Source: Candidatus Nitrospira nitrificans (lineage in GTDB: Bacteria; Nitrospirota; Nitrospiria; Nitrospirales; Nitrospiraceae). Taken from it: a stretch of 64,000 nt of DNA. The notes beneath the pieces were generated by a model that was not told the origin of the DNA, did not search any database, and saw nothing but the letters and a program-made list of their open reading frames with translations. Location of the stretch: contig NZ_CZPZ01000005.1 in NCBI RefSeq assembly GCF_001458775.1, forward strand, positions 61,152 to 125,151, given 5' to 3'. The position numbers and the translations under genes were made by a program. Of this stretch, positions 42,360 to 51,469 are shown piece by piece; the stretch's first letter is position 1, and every line of letters starts with the position of its first letter.

Positions 42360-42791
42360 TCAGACGTGATCGGCCAGGGTCTCTCTGATTCGTCGGCTTT
42401 CTCCATCGATCGACTTCCGCTCCTCATCGGATAGCACCCATGCGTCACCAGCACTCAGCTCGAAACGATAGTGGTCCTTTCCGAGCGTAAACCACTCGAC
42501 GTAGGGATGCGGCTCCAAATTCGGATGGGGATCCAGCGAAATGAGATTCACCGTTCCGACCTGAGGGTTCGCCATATCGCCGATGACTTGTCCGGCCATA
42601 TCCTCATCTTCAAACCGTCTGTTGCGGAATCGAATCACTTCTCCTGCGATATCCGGCTTGAAATTGCCGCGCAAATAAAAATCCACCGGCCCGATCACGG
42701 CAAAGACAACCTGGCCCACGACCGTCCCATCGACGCGGTTATCCAAAAATCCTTCAGACACCCACCGTCCATTCCCGAATTTCTGCGCCAT
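42360..42791 (-). CDS. conserved hypothetical protein
   Basis: 143 residues from ATG 42791 (AGGAGTTGC directly upstream); an in-frame upstream ATG would add 27 residues overlapping the next gene and is less likely. The product has Gly-Arg-Trp-Val-Ser-Glu-Gly-Phe-Leu-Asp-Asn-Arg near the start and an acidic C-terminus (Leu-Ser-Asp-Glu-Glu-Arg-Lys-Ser-Ile-Asp). It has no signal peptide and looks like a soluble beta-rich protein. No family recognised. It is 23 bases downstream of the EamA gene and probably in its transcript. Confidence 0.65.
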   Translation of the reverse strand: MAQKFGNGRWVSEGFLDNRVDGTVVGQVVFAVIGPVDFYLRGNFKPDIAGEVIRFRNRRFEDEDMAGQVIGDMANPQVGTVNLISLDPHPNLEPHPYVEWFTLGKDHYRFELSAGDAWVLSDEERKSIDGESRRIRETLADHV

Positions 42792-42814
42792 GCAACTCCT
42801 CCTGATGAAATTGT

Positions 42815-43639
42815 TCAGCCGCCCCATGCTCCGATCAGCACCGCCAACAAGATCAGCGCGCTCCCGATCCACCCGTGAACATCCAACGTTTCTCCCAGAA
42901 AGTACCAGGACAACCAGGCCGCGTAGGCCGGTTCAGACGCAAATAATAACGCCACCTGTTGCGCCGGCACTTGCTGCTGCGCCCATATCTGGACGGCGAA
43001 CGCCAGCGTGGCCAGAACCCCCGTGACGCCAAGGCCGATCAGCAAGACGGTCGTCGGCAAAAAATCGTTCTGCGTCGTCCCTTCCCACCATGGAGCCGGA
43101 AGAAACAACACCGTCATCGCCACCATCTGCCACACAAGGAGCGACGGAGCATCGACTTGCCGGGTGAACCGCTCGAGACAGATGATATGACCCGCAAACG
43201 CAACGGCGCACCCAAGCGTCATGAGATTGCCCAGGTTCATGGAGGTGTCGGGTTTGACCAATAGCCAGAGCCCGACCACCGCAATCGCCGTCGCCGACAC
43301 CACCCGCCCGTCGATCCGCATCAGCATCAGCGGCACAAAGATCACGTACAAGGCCGTCAGAAAGGCTGAATTGGAAGCGCTTGTATGGCCGAGCCCGACT
43401 GTTTGCAACAGATACCCGAAAAAGAGGAAGACGGTCGTAAGCGCGCTCGCCCTCAATACGGCACGATCATGGTGGAGTCGACGGCGGCAGATGACAAACC
43501 ACAGCACTACGAGCAGAGTCCCGAGAAGGAACCGGAGCAACAAGAAAGAAAGCGGAGAAATCTGCTCAAGCGCGGCTTTGGTAGCGGGAAAGGTGGCGCC
43601 CCAAATGACGGTGGTCAGGAGAAGGGCAAGTCGCGGCAT
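42815..43639 (-). CDS. EamA-family (DMT) transporter
   Basis: 274 residues with about ten hydrophobic helices in two EamA repeats. The first begins Leu-Leu-Leu-Thr-Thr-Val-Ile-Trp-Gly-Ala-Thr-Phe-Pro-Ala-Thr-Lys, the usual signature. The second half ends Ser-Glu-Pro-Ala-Tyr-Ala-Ala-Trp-Leu-Ser-Trp-Tyr-Phe-Leu-Gly-Glu, the matching EamA ending. The family exports metabolites such as amino acids; the substrate here cannot be told. It is upstream of the hypothetical at 42791 and same strand. Confidence 0.9.
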   Translation of the reverse strand: MPRLALLLTTVIWGATFPATKAALEQISPLSFLLLRFLLGTLLVVLWFVICRRRLHHDRAVLRASALTTVFLFFGYLLQTVGLGHTSASNSAFLTALYVIFVPLMLMRIDGRVVSATAIAVVGLWLLVKPDTSMNLGNLMTLGCAVAFAGHIICLERFTRQVDAPSLLVWQMVAMTVLFLPAPWWEGTTQNDFLPTTVLLIGLGVTGVLATLAFAVQIWAQQQVPAQQVALLFASEPAYAAWLSWYFLGETLDVHGWIGSALILLAVLIGAWGG

Positions 43640-43733
43640 ATGTGAAGGCAGTCATGAGTCACTGGTCATTAAGCAAATCGGCGTTACACTCCTCACCAGT
43701 GACCAATGACAGCTGACTATTGACCTTCTTCGT

Positions 43734-43937
43734 TTAGGGTTTGCAGAGCGGGCACAGCCGGTCTCGGTTGACGCCGGCCTGTTCCATGGCGCGGAGCGCC
43801 CGCTCTTTATCGGGATAGTCGAACCATCCCCCTTCCCAGAAATCGCTGGACGTTGAGACGGACGGCACTTCCGAGCACCGGTCTCGGTGGAGCGTCACAC
43901 GATCGATCGAGCGGGCAATGTGAATCCAATAGGTCAT
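43734..43937 (-). CDS. small hypothetical protein with C-terminal CxxC
   Basis: 67 residues from ATG 43937. It has Trp-Ile-His-Ile-Ala-Arg-Ser-Ile-Asp-Arg-Val-Thr-Leu-His near the start, an aromatic stretch (Phe-Trp-Glu-Gly-Gly-Trp-Phe-Asp-Tyr-Pro), and a C-terminal Cys-Pro-Leu-Cys. Likely a small soluble metal or nucleic acid binding protein; no family recognised. The intergenic bases on both sides include short inverted repeats (e.g. TCACTGGT ... ACCAGTGA at about 43656-43700). Confidence 0.5.
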   Translation of the reverse strand: MTYWIHIARSIDRVTLHRDRCSEVPSVSTSSDFWEGGWFDYPDKERALRAMEQAGVNRDRLCPLCKP

Positions 43938-44018
43938 GCTAACCGGTGGGGGGGTAAGGGATGAGTGGTAAGGAACTGTTGCAACTCGATCACGTCTTAC
44001 TCCTGACCCCTGACCGGT

Positions 44019-44195
44019 TCACGGGAGGAGTTGCCATTCATCCTTCTCGATGAAGCACTTCACGCCGGTCTGCAACTTCTTGACGTCGTCCTTTTCGAAG
44101 AGCCTCATGTAGCGCTCGATTCGATCCTCGTCGTCGATTCGTTCTTCCTGCATCATGCCGTTATTGCCTTTGTACCGTCGAATCAGCACTGACAT
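44019..44195 (-). CDS. small hypothetical protein
   Basis: 58 residues from ATG 44195, preceded by GAGGGTTTCA. Highly charged and hydrophilic (Arg-Arg-Tyr-Lys-Gly-Asn-Asn-Gly; Glu-Glu-Arg-Ile-Asp-Asp-Glu-Asp-Arg-Ile-Glu-Arg-Tyr), with one cysteine. Longer upstream start codons exist but lack a ribosome-binding site. No function can be assigned. Confidence 0.5.
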   Translation of the reverse strand: MSVLIRRYKGNNGMMQEERIDDEDRIERYMRLFEKDDVKKLQTGVKCFIEKDEWQLLP

Positions 44196-44341
44196 TGAAA
44201 CCCTCCTCATGAAGCTGGCAGTTTGGTAGCCTATGTTGCTAGAATAAACGTATCGTTGTGAGCTGGTCAAGATCGCTTGCGAGAGGTCACCTTGTCAAGT
44301 CCTGGATCTCGGCCATAGAGACAGAGAAAGGATCCAATTCC

Positions 44342-44656
44342 GTGCCCCTCTACGAGTACCGTTGTGGACAGTGCGAAAAACAATTCGAGGCGAATCAATC
44401 CGTGTATGCCAGGGTCGAAGACACGGAATGCCCATTTTGTCGGGCCCGCCAGGCGACTCGGCTCATGTCTTCGTTTTCATCCAATATCGTGGGTGATCGC
44501 AAACCCGGCTTCACTGAGCTGAAAGCCAAGGCCATGAACGAGGAACGGATGGAGCGTTTCGCCAAGCTACCGCCGCTGAATGCCAAACGTACCATGCCGC
44601 CGCCGAACATTACCTCCGAGTCAGATCCTATGCCACCGGAAGGATCAACCTCTTGA
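44342..44656 (+). CDS. FmdB-family zinc ribbon protein
   Basis: 104 residues from GTG 44342; AAAGGA is nine bases upstream and the N-terminus then reads Met-Pro-Leu-Tyr-Glu-Tyr-Arg-Cys, exactly the family start. The zinc ribbon has Cys8-x2-Cys11 and Cys30-x2-Cys33. The C-terminal tail is Pro-rich and probably disordered. FmdB proteins are putative regulatory or metal-binding small proteins. The following gene (PstS-like) starts 55 bases later. Confidence 0.85.
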   Translation: MPLYEYRCGQCEKQFEANQSVYARVEDTECPFCRARQATRLMSSFSSNIVGDRKPGFTELKAKAMNEERMERFAKLPPLNAKRTMPPPNITSESDPMPPEGSTS

Positions 44657-44711
44657 ATACCCATTCCCTCTACCAGATTGGTCATGACCTCCTGCGGGGA
44701 CCGGCAATCCC

Positions 44712-45530
44712 ATGACCGTGGGACGATTCGTAACCGGACTGCTCGTCGGCCTGATCCTCTGTGCGCCCCATGGCACTTTTGCTCAAACAGCCGGAAGCCT
44801 GGTCATTGCCGGCAACGGGCCCGAGCAAACGACCATTGAGGCCCTGGCTCGCGCTTTTGAAAAAGCCAATCCCCGTGTCTATATCGACATCCTGTGGGAC
44901 GAGGATTCCAACCCGTTGCAATTGCTCACAGGAGGCCAGGCCCACATTGCCGTCACAGGGACCGAAGATCCGGCTTTCGCGGCGACTCAGATCGGTTGGG
45001 ATGGAATCGGCATTTTGGTCCACTTATCCAACTTCACCAAGGAGGTGACGACGCAGCAAGTCGCCGACATTTTTTCCGGAAAGATCAAGGAATGGTCGGA
45101 ACTGGGTGGACCGGAGACCAAGATTCTCCTGATCGACAGGCCACCCAACCAGAATGTTCGAGAACCCTTCGAAACCCACCTCGGGATTAGAGGAAAAATT
45201 TTCGAATCCGCCAAAGTACTCGGCGGAGATGAGGTCGTCGTGAAGACCGTCGTCGGCACCCTCCCCCCCCTCTCCGCAGCTGCCTATATTTCGCTGAGTA
45301 CCGGCCTCTCGGCTGTCTCAGGCGGCGTCGCCGTCCGCTTGCTGCCGGTGGATAAGGTGGAGCCGGAAGTGCCGACCGTGAAAGACGGCCGCTACAGCCT
45401 CCGTCGCCCTCTGCTGCTGCTTTCGAAAAAAGAATCGAATACCCTGGTTGAGGCCTTTTCAACGTTTGCGCTCTCCCCTCCCGGTCAAACGATTATCGGA
45501 GACATGTATGTTCCGATGCCGAAGAAATAG
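44712..45530 (+). CDS. PstS-like substrate-binding protein
   Basis: 272 residues with a signal peptide (about 1-25, ending Thr-Phe-Ala-Gln). The body resembles phosphate-binding proteins: Ala-Gly-Asn-Gly-Pro-Glu-Gln-Thr-Thr-Ile-Glu-Ala-Leu-Ala-Arg-Ala-Phe, then Ile-Ala-Val-Thr-Gly, and Gln-Val-Ala-Asp-Ile-Phe-Ser-Gly-Lys-Ile-Lys-Glu-Trp-Ser-Glu-Leu-Gly, typical of PstS. No permease or ATPase genes adjoin, so it may be a stand-alone solute-binding or sensor protein; phosphate as ligand is only inferred. It is followed by two exported proteins on the same strand. Confidence 0.82.
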   Translation: MTVGRFVTGLLVGLILCAPHGTFAQTAGSLVIAGNGPEQTTIEALARAFEKANPRVYIDILWDEDSNPLQLLTGGQAHIAVTGTEDPAFAATQIGWDGIGILVHLSNFTKEVTTQQVADIFSGKIKEWSELGGPETKILLIDRPPNQNVREPFETHLGIRGKIFESAKVLGGDEVVVKTVVGTLPPLSAAAYISLSTGLSAVSGGVAVRLLPVDKVEPEVPTVKDGRYSLRRPLLLLSKKESNTLVEAFSTFALSPPGQTIIGDMYVPMPKK

Positions 45531-45552
45531 TTTCCCATCGAAGGAGGTCACG

Positions 45553-46005
45553 ATGGCTCCGCACTTCCTGATGCCCTTTTTGATGGTCTCGTTGTTTGGG
45601 TTCGTCTGTTTCCCTCTACACTCCCTTGCCGAAGAGGGAGTGATCGTCGACGGAGCGGGCTACACGCTGCACGACACAGAATCGATCAAAGGGCACGACG
45701 AACAGAAAATTGCGAAAGACCCCGTCTGCGACAGCAGCAGAAAACCAAAGATCCTAAGCGTGGAACCAGACGAGGCCAAGCCGGGACAAACGATCACCAT
45801 CAAGGGCGAGCATTTTGGAACAAGCGATTGTTTCCGTGGCGTGGCATTCAGTGCGGCCGGCCCCGCGAAGATCGACTACACATTCGTGAACGACACGACT
45901 ATTACAGTGACCGTTCCTGATATGCAGCCCGGCATGTCATTCATTGATATCGTGGCCGGCGGCGGCAACGCCCGTTCAAAAGCCTTCTTGGTGCAGGCCC
46001 GATAG
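45553..46005 (+). CDS. exported IPT/TIG-domain protein
   Basis: 150 residues from ATG 45553 with GAAGGAGG upstream. Signal peptide (about 1-26). A single immunoglobulin-like IPT/TIG domain occupies about residues 63-148: Pro-Lys-Ile-Leu-Ser-Val-Glu-Pro-Asp-Glu-Ala-Lys-Pro-Gly-Gln-Thr-Ile-Thr-Ile, then Gly-Glu-His-Phe-Gly and Thr-Val-Thr-Val-Pro. Two cysteines (before the domain and in Ser-Asp-Cys-Phe) could pair. Probably a periplasmic or surface binding domain. It lies 22 bases downstream of the PstS-like gene. Confidence 0.8.
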   Translation: MAPHFLMPFLMVSLFGFVCFPLHSLAEEGVIVDGAGYTLHDTESIKGHDEQKIAKDPVCDSSRKPKILSVEPDEAKPGQTITIKGEHFGTSDCFRGVAFSAAGPAKIDYTFVNDTTITVTVPDMQPGMSFIDIVAGGGNARSKAFLVQAR

Positions 46006-46076
46006 CGACTCGACAACCGCCCTTGCATCGTGTATTTTGTGACCGTTGTCAGGCATCATATTTGGGAGTTCATTTC

Positions 46077-46451
46077 ATGCAACGGCATTGGCCTCACCGA
46101 GCGGTCCCGGCCGCGCTTCTGATCGCAAGCCTTTCCATTTCCCTGCCGGCGGCGGCGACCCCTCCCACCAAAGAACGACTTCCCCTGACGCTCACCGGAC
46201 CAGGCTGCGACAGCAAAGAAACTCAGATGACGACCGTCTTGCAGGCCATTCCGGGCGTCACCGGCATCTACTTCAACCGTGTCCCGAACCATGTCCTCGT
46301 CGACATTACCACCGGCACCACGAACGCAGCGGATGTCATCAAACACGTCAACGCCGCAGCCGCCTCGTGGCAATGCAAGGTTGAGTTTATAGAGGGATGT
46401 ATTTCAGCCTCTATGCCCACAGCATCGGCCGCCCCGCATCATAGTGAGTAG
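46077..46451 (+). CDS. exported HMA-like small protein
   Basis: 124 residues from ATG 46077. A signal peptide (about 1-28, ending Ala-Ala-Ala-Thr) precedes an approximately 65-residue domain whose pattern (Pro-Leu-Thr-Leu-Thr-Gly-Pro-Gly-Cys ... Val-Leu-Gln-Ala-Ile-Pro-Gly-Val-Thr-Gly-Ile-Tyr ... Val-Leu-Val-Asp-Ile) resembles heavy-metal-associated domains. The canonical Cys-x2-Cys is replaced by a single Cys, so metal binding is doubtful. Two later cysteines and a His-rich end are present. It is co-directional with the TIG gene, 72 bases on. Confidence 0.65.
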   Translation: MQRHWPHRAVPAALLIASLSISLPAAATPPTKERLPLTLTGPGCDSKETQMTTVLQAIPGVTGIYFNRVPNHVLVDITTGTTNAADVIKHVNAAAASWQCKVEFIEGCISASMPTASAAPHHSE

Positions 46452-46606
46452 CGGCACATACCCCATCCAGCAATGTTCTACATGATCGGTTCCGCAAAGA
46501 CCGTAGGCCTCCTGCCGCATAGCCGAATGTTCCCTTGGGAACGGCAACTCGGTTCGATAGGATCAAAGCGCTGTTCAGATATTTCCTGATGCGCAATGCC
46601 GGCTGG

Positions 46607-47674
46607 TTATGGCTGGGGTATTTTAAAAACCTGTCGATGCTTCGGATGGACAAACACAAACTCACCTTCTCGAAGGTCAAGCTCGCGATATCGCTCCTTG
46701 GTCAGTTCGACTTCGATGGTTTGCGCTGAGCCCTGGACAATCAATTCAAGCCGTACTCGCGATCCAGCCGTGAGAACAGACCGCACTGTGGCCTCAAACT
46801 GATCAGGACTTGTTCGAGATCGGTTGAGTTCCAAGTCATGAGGGCGAACGAATGTGACTTCGTGTTCCTCAACCGTATCCGACAGCCCGACTGATGGTCC
46901 TTCAGATCTCTCCCGTACGGCCTGCTCTTCGGAGGCACGGCCATGAAACACGTTGACGTCGCCCAGGAATCGATAGACAAAGGGGTTTGCGGGATGTTCA
47001 TAGACTTCATCCGGGGTACCGACCTGCTCAATAGTGCCTTGATGCATCACCACGACACGATCGGCGACTTCTAGAGCCTCTTCCTGGTCGTGCGTGACGA
47101 GAATGCCGGTAATATGTAACTCATCATGGAGTCGGCGCAGCCAACGGCGCAGCTCTTTGCGGACCTTCGCATCCAGCGCTCCAAAAGGCTCATCCAACAA
47201 GAGAAGCTTCGGTTCCACGGCCAGCGCTCGGGCCAACGCCACGCGCTGTCGCTGCCCTCCCGACAATTGGCCGGGATAACGGTCTGCCATCGCCTGCAAC
47301 TGGACGAGTCCGAGCAGCTCACCGACTTTTTCCTGGATGCGGGCCACCGAAGGCCGTTGCGCCCGAGGCAGGACATTCAGCCCAAATGCGACATTGTCCG
47401 CGACAGTCATATGGCGAAACAACGCATAGTGCTGGAAGACAAATCCTACCCGGCGTTCGCTGATCCGCTGATCCGTGACCTCCGCGCCCTGCAAAAAGAT
47501 CCGTCCTTGATCGGGGCGTTCCAATCCGGCGAGAATTCTCAGCAGGGTCGTCTTGCCGCAACCGGACGGACCAAGGAGAGCCACCAACTCACCCTCCCGC
47601 ACATGAAGACTGACATCATTCAACACCGCAAATGTTCCGAAGCGCTTCGTGACATGGTCCACCTGAATACTCAT
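46607..47674 (-). CDS. cysA: sulfate ABC transporter ATP-binding protein
   Basis: 355 residues from ATG 47674, which overlaps the cysW stop by four bases. Walker A Gly-Pro-Ser-Gly-Cys-Gly-Lys-Thr-Thr, signature Leu-Ser-Gly-Gly-Gln-Arg-Gln-Arg, Walker B [12 protein letters not shown], H-loop Val-Thr-His-Asp. A C-terminal TOBE-like domain (about 245-355) follows. It drives sulfate/thiosulfate uptake with CysT and CysW. Last gene of the sulfate operon. Confidence 0.95.
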   Translation of the reverse strand: MSIQVDHVTKRFGTFAVLNDVSLHVREGELVALLGPSGCGKTTLLRILAGLERPDQGRIFLQGAEVTDQRISERRVGFVFQHYALFRHMTVADNVAFGLNVLPRAQRPSVARIQEKVGELLGLVQLQAMADRYPGQLSGGQRQRVALARALAVEPKLLLLDEPFGALDAKVRKELRRWLRRLHDELHITGILVTHDQEEALEVADRVVVMHQGTIEQVGTPDEVYEHPANPFVYRFLGDVNVFHGRASEEQAVRERSEGPSVGLSDTVEEHEVTFVRPHDLELNRSRTSPDQFEATVRSVLTAGSRVRLELIVQGSAQTIEVELTKERYRELDLREGEFVFVHPKHRQVFKIPQP

Positions 47675-48579
47675 TGAATCCTCCCTGCCCGAACAGCCGC
47701 GCTCGGATCGGCAACGACAGTTGGAGCATGTAACTTCCGCTCGACAATTGCCTTCGCCGCGAGAGTAACGATGGCCAGGAAGGTCAAAAGCGATGCGACT
47801 GCAAAGGCCGAGACGGCATTGTACTCGTTGTAGAGAATTTCTACGTGCAACGGCATTGTGTTGGTCGATCCTCGAATATGGCCGGAGACGACCGACACCG
47901 CGCCGAACTCTCCCATCGCGCGCGCATTGCACAGGATGACCCCATAGAGGAGGCTCCACTTGATGTTCGGCAATGTGACACGCCTAAAGGTCTGCCAGCC
48001 CGAGGCTCCCAGCGTGATCGCCGCTTCCTCTTCCTCTCGCCCTTGTGATTGCATAAGCGGAATCAGTTCGCGCGCAACAAACGGGACCGTGACAAAGATC
48101 GTGGCCAGCACGATTCCAGGCAAGGCAAAAATGATCGTGATGTCATGCTCCAATAACCACGGGCCCAGCCAACCTTGCGCGCCGAAGAGGAGCACGTAAA
48201 TTAAGCCGGAGATGACCGGCGAGACGGCCAAGGGCATATCAATGAGAGTGATCAAGATCTGTTTGCCGATGAAATCGAATTTCGCAATGGCCCAGGCCGC
48301 GGCCACTCCGAACACGGCATTCAGCGGCACTGCCACAACCGCCACCAAGAGTGTCAAGCGAATGGCCGCTAGAGCGTCTTCATGGAGAAAGGATCCGGCA
48401 TAGGCAGAGAGACCGCCTTTCAACGCTTCGGCAAAGACGGCGACGAGCGGAACGAATAAGAACAGCGTCAAGTAGAACAATGCGGCCGTCATGAGCAGCC
48501 CACGGACAAGCGGGCTTTCGGTGGCGGGTGAATCGTTCCACTGCAACTCTTTTGAACCGGTGCTCCTGAAAGATTTCAT
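47671..48579 (-). CDS. cysW: sulfate ABC transporter permease
   Basis: 302 residues with six to seven membrane helices. The EAA loop ([22 protein letters not shown]) contacts the ATPase. [11 protein letters not shown] is typical of CysW. The start follows cysT by six bases and its stop overlaps cysA (ATGA). It forms the inner-membrane pore with CysT. Confidence 0.95.
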   Translation of the reverse strand: MKSFRSTGSKELQWNDSPATESPLVRGLLMTAALFYLTLFLFVPLVAVFAEALKGGLSAYAGSFLHEDALAAIRLTLLVAVVAVPLNAVFGVAAAWAIAKFDFIGKQILITLIDMPLAVSPVISGLIYVLLFGAQGWLGPWLLEHDITIIFALPGIVLATIFVTVPFVARELIPLMQSQGREEEEAAITLGASGWQTFRRVTLPNIKWSLLYGVILCNARAMGEFGAVSVVSGHIRGSTNTMPLHVEILYNEYNAVSAFAVASLLTFLAIVTLAAKAIVERKLHAPTVVADPSAAVRAGRIQ

Positions 48580-48585
48580 GAGGCT

Positions 48586-49431
48586 TTATTGATTCCCATG
48601 GCGAGCGCTGTTCCACCATTGCAGAAGGTTGATCATCAACGCCAGCACGAACGAGATCACCAGCATCACGACGCCCAGTGCCGTGGCGCCCGCATAGTCG
48701 TACTGTTCCAATTTGGTCATGATGAGGAGCGGCGTGATTTCAGATTTCAGCGGCATGTTGCCCGCGATGAAGATCACGGACCCATATTCCCCGACGGCGC
48801 GGGCGAATGCCATCGCGATCCCGGTGAGGAGAGCCGGCCACAATTCAGGCACGATCACCGCCCGAAAGGTTTGCCATCGGTTGGCTCCCAACGTCGTGGC
48901 CGCCTCTTCAACTTCCCGATCCAGGTCCTGTAACACCGGTTGCACGGTCCTCACGACGAACGGCAACCCAATGAAGGTCAACGCGACCAGCACGCCCAGC
49001 GGGGTGAAGGCCACCTTCATTCCTAACGGTTCGAGGTACCGTCCGATCCATCCATTCGGCGAATAGATCGCGGCCAACGTAATGCCGGCGACCGCCGTCG
49101 GCAAGGCGAAGGGCAGGTCGACGAGCGCATCGACAAGAGAACGGCCTGGAAAATGGTACCGAATCAATGCCCACGCAATAATCGATCCGAACAAGCCGTT
49201 GATGACTGCGCCGGCCATTGAGACGCCGAATGTCAGCTGGTAGGAAGCGATCGCTCGCGGGGTCGTGATGATTCCCAAAAACTGTTCCCACGACAGGGTA
49301 CTGGTTTTCACAAAGAGGCCGCTGAGAGGAATCAACACGATCAGGCCGAGATAAAAGAGAGAAAACCCCAAAGTCAGGCCGAATCCCGGGAGGACACTGG
49401 GTTGTTTCAAGCTGAGGTTCATGAGATTCAT
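48586..49431 (-). CDS. cysT: sulfate ABC transporter permease
   Basis: 281 residues, six membrane helices. The EAA loop reads Glu-Val-Glu-Glu-Ala-Ala-Thr-Thr-Leu-Gly-Ala-Asn-Arg-Trp-Gln-Thr-Phe, followed by Ala-Phe-Ala-Arg-Ala-Val-Gly-Glu-Tyr-Gly-Ser-Val, diagnostic for the CysT/CysU subfamily. The first ATG (49431) sits only one base after AAGGA; the ATG three codons later (49422) is an alternative. It is followed by cysW at six bases and preceded by the racemase-like gene. Confidence 0.94.
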   Translation of the reverse strand: MNLMNLSLKQPSVLPGFGLTLGFSLFYLGLIVLIPLSGLFVKTSTLSWEQFLGIITTPRAIASYQLTFGVSMAGAVINGLFGSIIAWALIRYHFPGRSLVDALVDLPFALPTAVAGITLAAIYSPNGWIGRYLEPLGMKVAFTPLGVLVALTFIGLPFVVRTVQPVLQDLDREVEEAATTLGANRWQTFRAVIVPELWPALLTGIAMAFARAVGEYGSVIFIAGNMPLKSEITPLLIMTKLEQYDYAGATALGVVMLVISFVLALMINLLQWWNSARHGNQ

Positions 49432-49505
49432 GTCCTTGTGAGGTTCAGGATGTCTTCCGCTTGTATCAAACCGCTCTTCCGGTCGCGCCCTTCTCCATCG
49501 AACGA

Positions 49506-50306
49506 TCAGAAGCGAACGCTCAGCTTTGGTCGGAACATGTTTTCCTGAGCCGGCATCACGCTTCGACGATCGCTCATGTACTTCCCCTCCGCAGGTCGTT
49601 CCTCCCGCACTCTGTAACGCAATGCGGCTTGAGCCAGCAGACGCGTTGAGTCCAACAACGGAACAGTCGCCTGATGCCCCGCCATGAGCAGCGGTAGTTC
49701 CGTGCAGGCAAGGATCACGGCCTCCGCTCCATTAATCGCCATGTCCGCAATGACCTTCCGAACAAATAGCGCTGATTCGGGGGCACTGACTCCTGCGATC
49801 AATTCATCTCGAATAATATGCTGAATCCGAGATCGATCATCCTGCTCTGGAGCGATGATGCCGATGTTGGACTGATATAGTTGCTCCGAATAGACCGATC
49901 CTTCCATAACCGTCTGCGTGCCGAGAATTCCCACTCGACGCCACCGGTTGGCCTCGATCTCTCTCGCCACAGGCTTCGCAATATGAACCCATGGAACCGG
50001 CGACTCTACCAACCGAAAGGCTTTGTGCAATGTGTTGTTCGGGCAAATAATCACGTCGGCGCCGACGCGGGCCAGTTTAGCCGCCGATTGGGAAAGCAGC
50101 GCGGCCACTCCCGACCAATCGTCCTGATCAATCGCGTCCAGGTACCGGTGAAGTGAGCATGAATGGAGCGTCACTTCGGGATGGGCGTAGCGACGCCCCA
50201 TCACGCTCTCAGCTTCCAGACACAAGGTCCGGTAACAGAGCGCAGCGCCTTCCGCCGTTCCGGCAACGATGCCGATGTGCGGTATTCTTTCGAGGAAGTT
50301 ACCCAT
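49506..50306 (-). CDS. aspartate/glutamate racemase family protein
   Basis: About 266 residues from ATG 50306 (GGAG three to six bases upstream; 50303 is equally possible). Both catalytic cysteines are visible in Cys-Pro-Asn-Asn-Thr-Leu-His and Ala-Cys-Thr-Glu-Leu-Pro-Leu-Leu, and the N-terminus has Ile-Gly-Ile-Val-Ala-Gly-Thr-Ala-Glu-Gly, the usual phosphate-free loop. These enzymes racemise acidic amino acids or are related decarboxylases. Its place between the sulfate-binding protein and cysT is unusual and not explained by sulfate transport. Same strand and no terminator seen. Confidence 0.87.
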   Translation of the reverse strand: MGNFLERIPHIGIVAGTAEGAALCYRTLCLEAESVMGRRYAHPEVTLHSCSLHRYLDAIDQDDWSGVAALLSQSAAKLARVGADVIICPNNTLHKAFRLVESPVPWVHIAKPVAREIEANRWRRVGILGTQTVMEGSVYSEQLYQSNIGIIAPEQDDRSRIQHIIRDELIAGVSAPESALFVRKVIADMAINGAEAVILACTELPLLMAGHQATVPLLDSTRLLAQAALRYRVREERPAEGKYMSDRRSVMPAQENMFRPKLSVRF

Positions 50307-50408
50307 CATTGGCTCCGGAGTGTCAGCAAAAATCGCATCCATCTGAATCCGGGAAAGTTGTCACTTCACACGTCGTTCATAAGCCGACTGGAACAGGCGC
50401 TTCCCGGT

Positions 50409-51422
50409 TTATCTATTCGGCTTGTAGATTTCATCGAACATCCCGCCGTCCGCAAAATGGGTCTGTTGCGCCTTTTGCCATCCTCCGAAGACCTCATCGA
50501 TCGTAAACAAACTCACCTTGGCGAATTGACCGGCGTACTTAGCCGACACAGTCTCGGAACGAGGACGGTAGAAATGCCTGGCTGCGATCTCTTGGCCTTC
50601 ATCTGAATAGAGGTACTGCAGGTAGGCCTGTGCGACGACTTCGCTGCCCTTCCTCTTTACCACCTTGTCGACCAGCGACACGGTCGGCTCAGCGAGGATA
50701 CTGATCGACGGGGTGACGATCTCGAATTTCCCCGCGCCAAGTTCCTTGAGCGCAAGATAGGCCTCGTTCTCCCATCCCACCAGCACATCCCCGATCCCCC
50801 GTTCAACGAATGTCGTGGTGGCCCCCCGCGCGCCGGAATCGAACACCGGCACATTGGCGTAAAACCTCGAGATAAAGTCCTTGGCCTTTGCTTCATCGTT
50901 CCCATATTTCTTTAAGGCATAGCCCCAGGCCGACAGGTAGGCCCATCGCGCAGCTCCTGATGTTTTCGGATTCGCCGGAATGATGGATATCCCGGGCTTC
51001 ACGAGATCGTCCCAATCATGAATGGCTTTGGGATTTCCTTTTCTGACCAAGAACACGATCGTTGACGTGTAGGGCGAACTATTATGCGGCAATCGCTTCT
51101 GCCAATCCGTCGGTAACAGCCGAACTTTGGCGATGGCGTCCACGTCATAGGCCAACGCCAGCGTCACGACGTCGGCATCCAACCCATCGATCACGGCCCG
51201 CGCTTGCTTGCTGGAACCTGCATGCGATTGTTTCACGACGACGGTTTGACCCTTTTCTTTGTGCCAATACTTCCCAAACGCCGCATTGAATTCCTGGTAC
51301 AGCTCTCGCGTCGGATCGTATGAGACGTTTAAGAGGGTGACATCCTGGGCCTGTACAGCAAGTGCGCCTAGTACGAGGAATGCAGCATTCAGCGCAATGA
51401 CTATCTTCCGAAGAGTTTTCAT
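50409..51422 (-). CDS. sbp: sulfate-binding periplasmic protein
   Basis: 337 residues from ATG 51422. Signal peptide (about 1-25, ending Val-Gln-Ala). The mature start [15 protein letters not shown] and [15 protein letters not shown] are signature sulfate-contact segments of Sbp/CysP. Trp-Glu-Asn-Glu-Ala-Tyr-Leu-Ala is also typical. It delivers sulfate to CysTWA. It is second after the porin in the operon. Confidence 0.95.
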   Translation of the reverse strand: MKTLRKIVIALNAAFLVLGALAVQAQDVTLLNVSYDPTRELYQEFNAAFGKYWHKEKGQTVVVKQSHAGSSKQARAVIDGLDADVVTLALAYDVDAIAKVRLLPTDWQKRLPHNSSPYTSTIVFLVRKGNPKAIHDWDDLVKPGISIIPANPKTSGAARWAYLSAWGYALKKYGNDEAKAKDFISRFYANVPVFDSGARGATTTFVERGIGDVLVGWENEAYLALKELGAGKFEIVTPSISILAEPTVSLVDKVVKRKGSEVVAQAYLQYLYSDEGQEIAARHFYRPRSETVSAKYAGQFAKVSLFTIDEVFGGWQKAQQTHFADGGMFDEIYKPNR

Positions 51423-51469
51423 ATGTTGTTCCTTTCCATCGTGTTCTGATTCAGCGACTGTTCCGGCTG

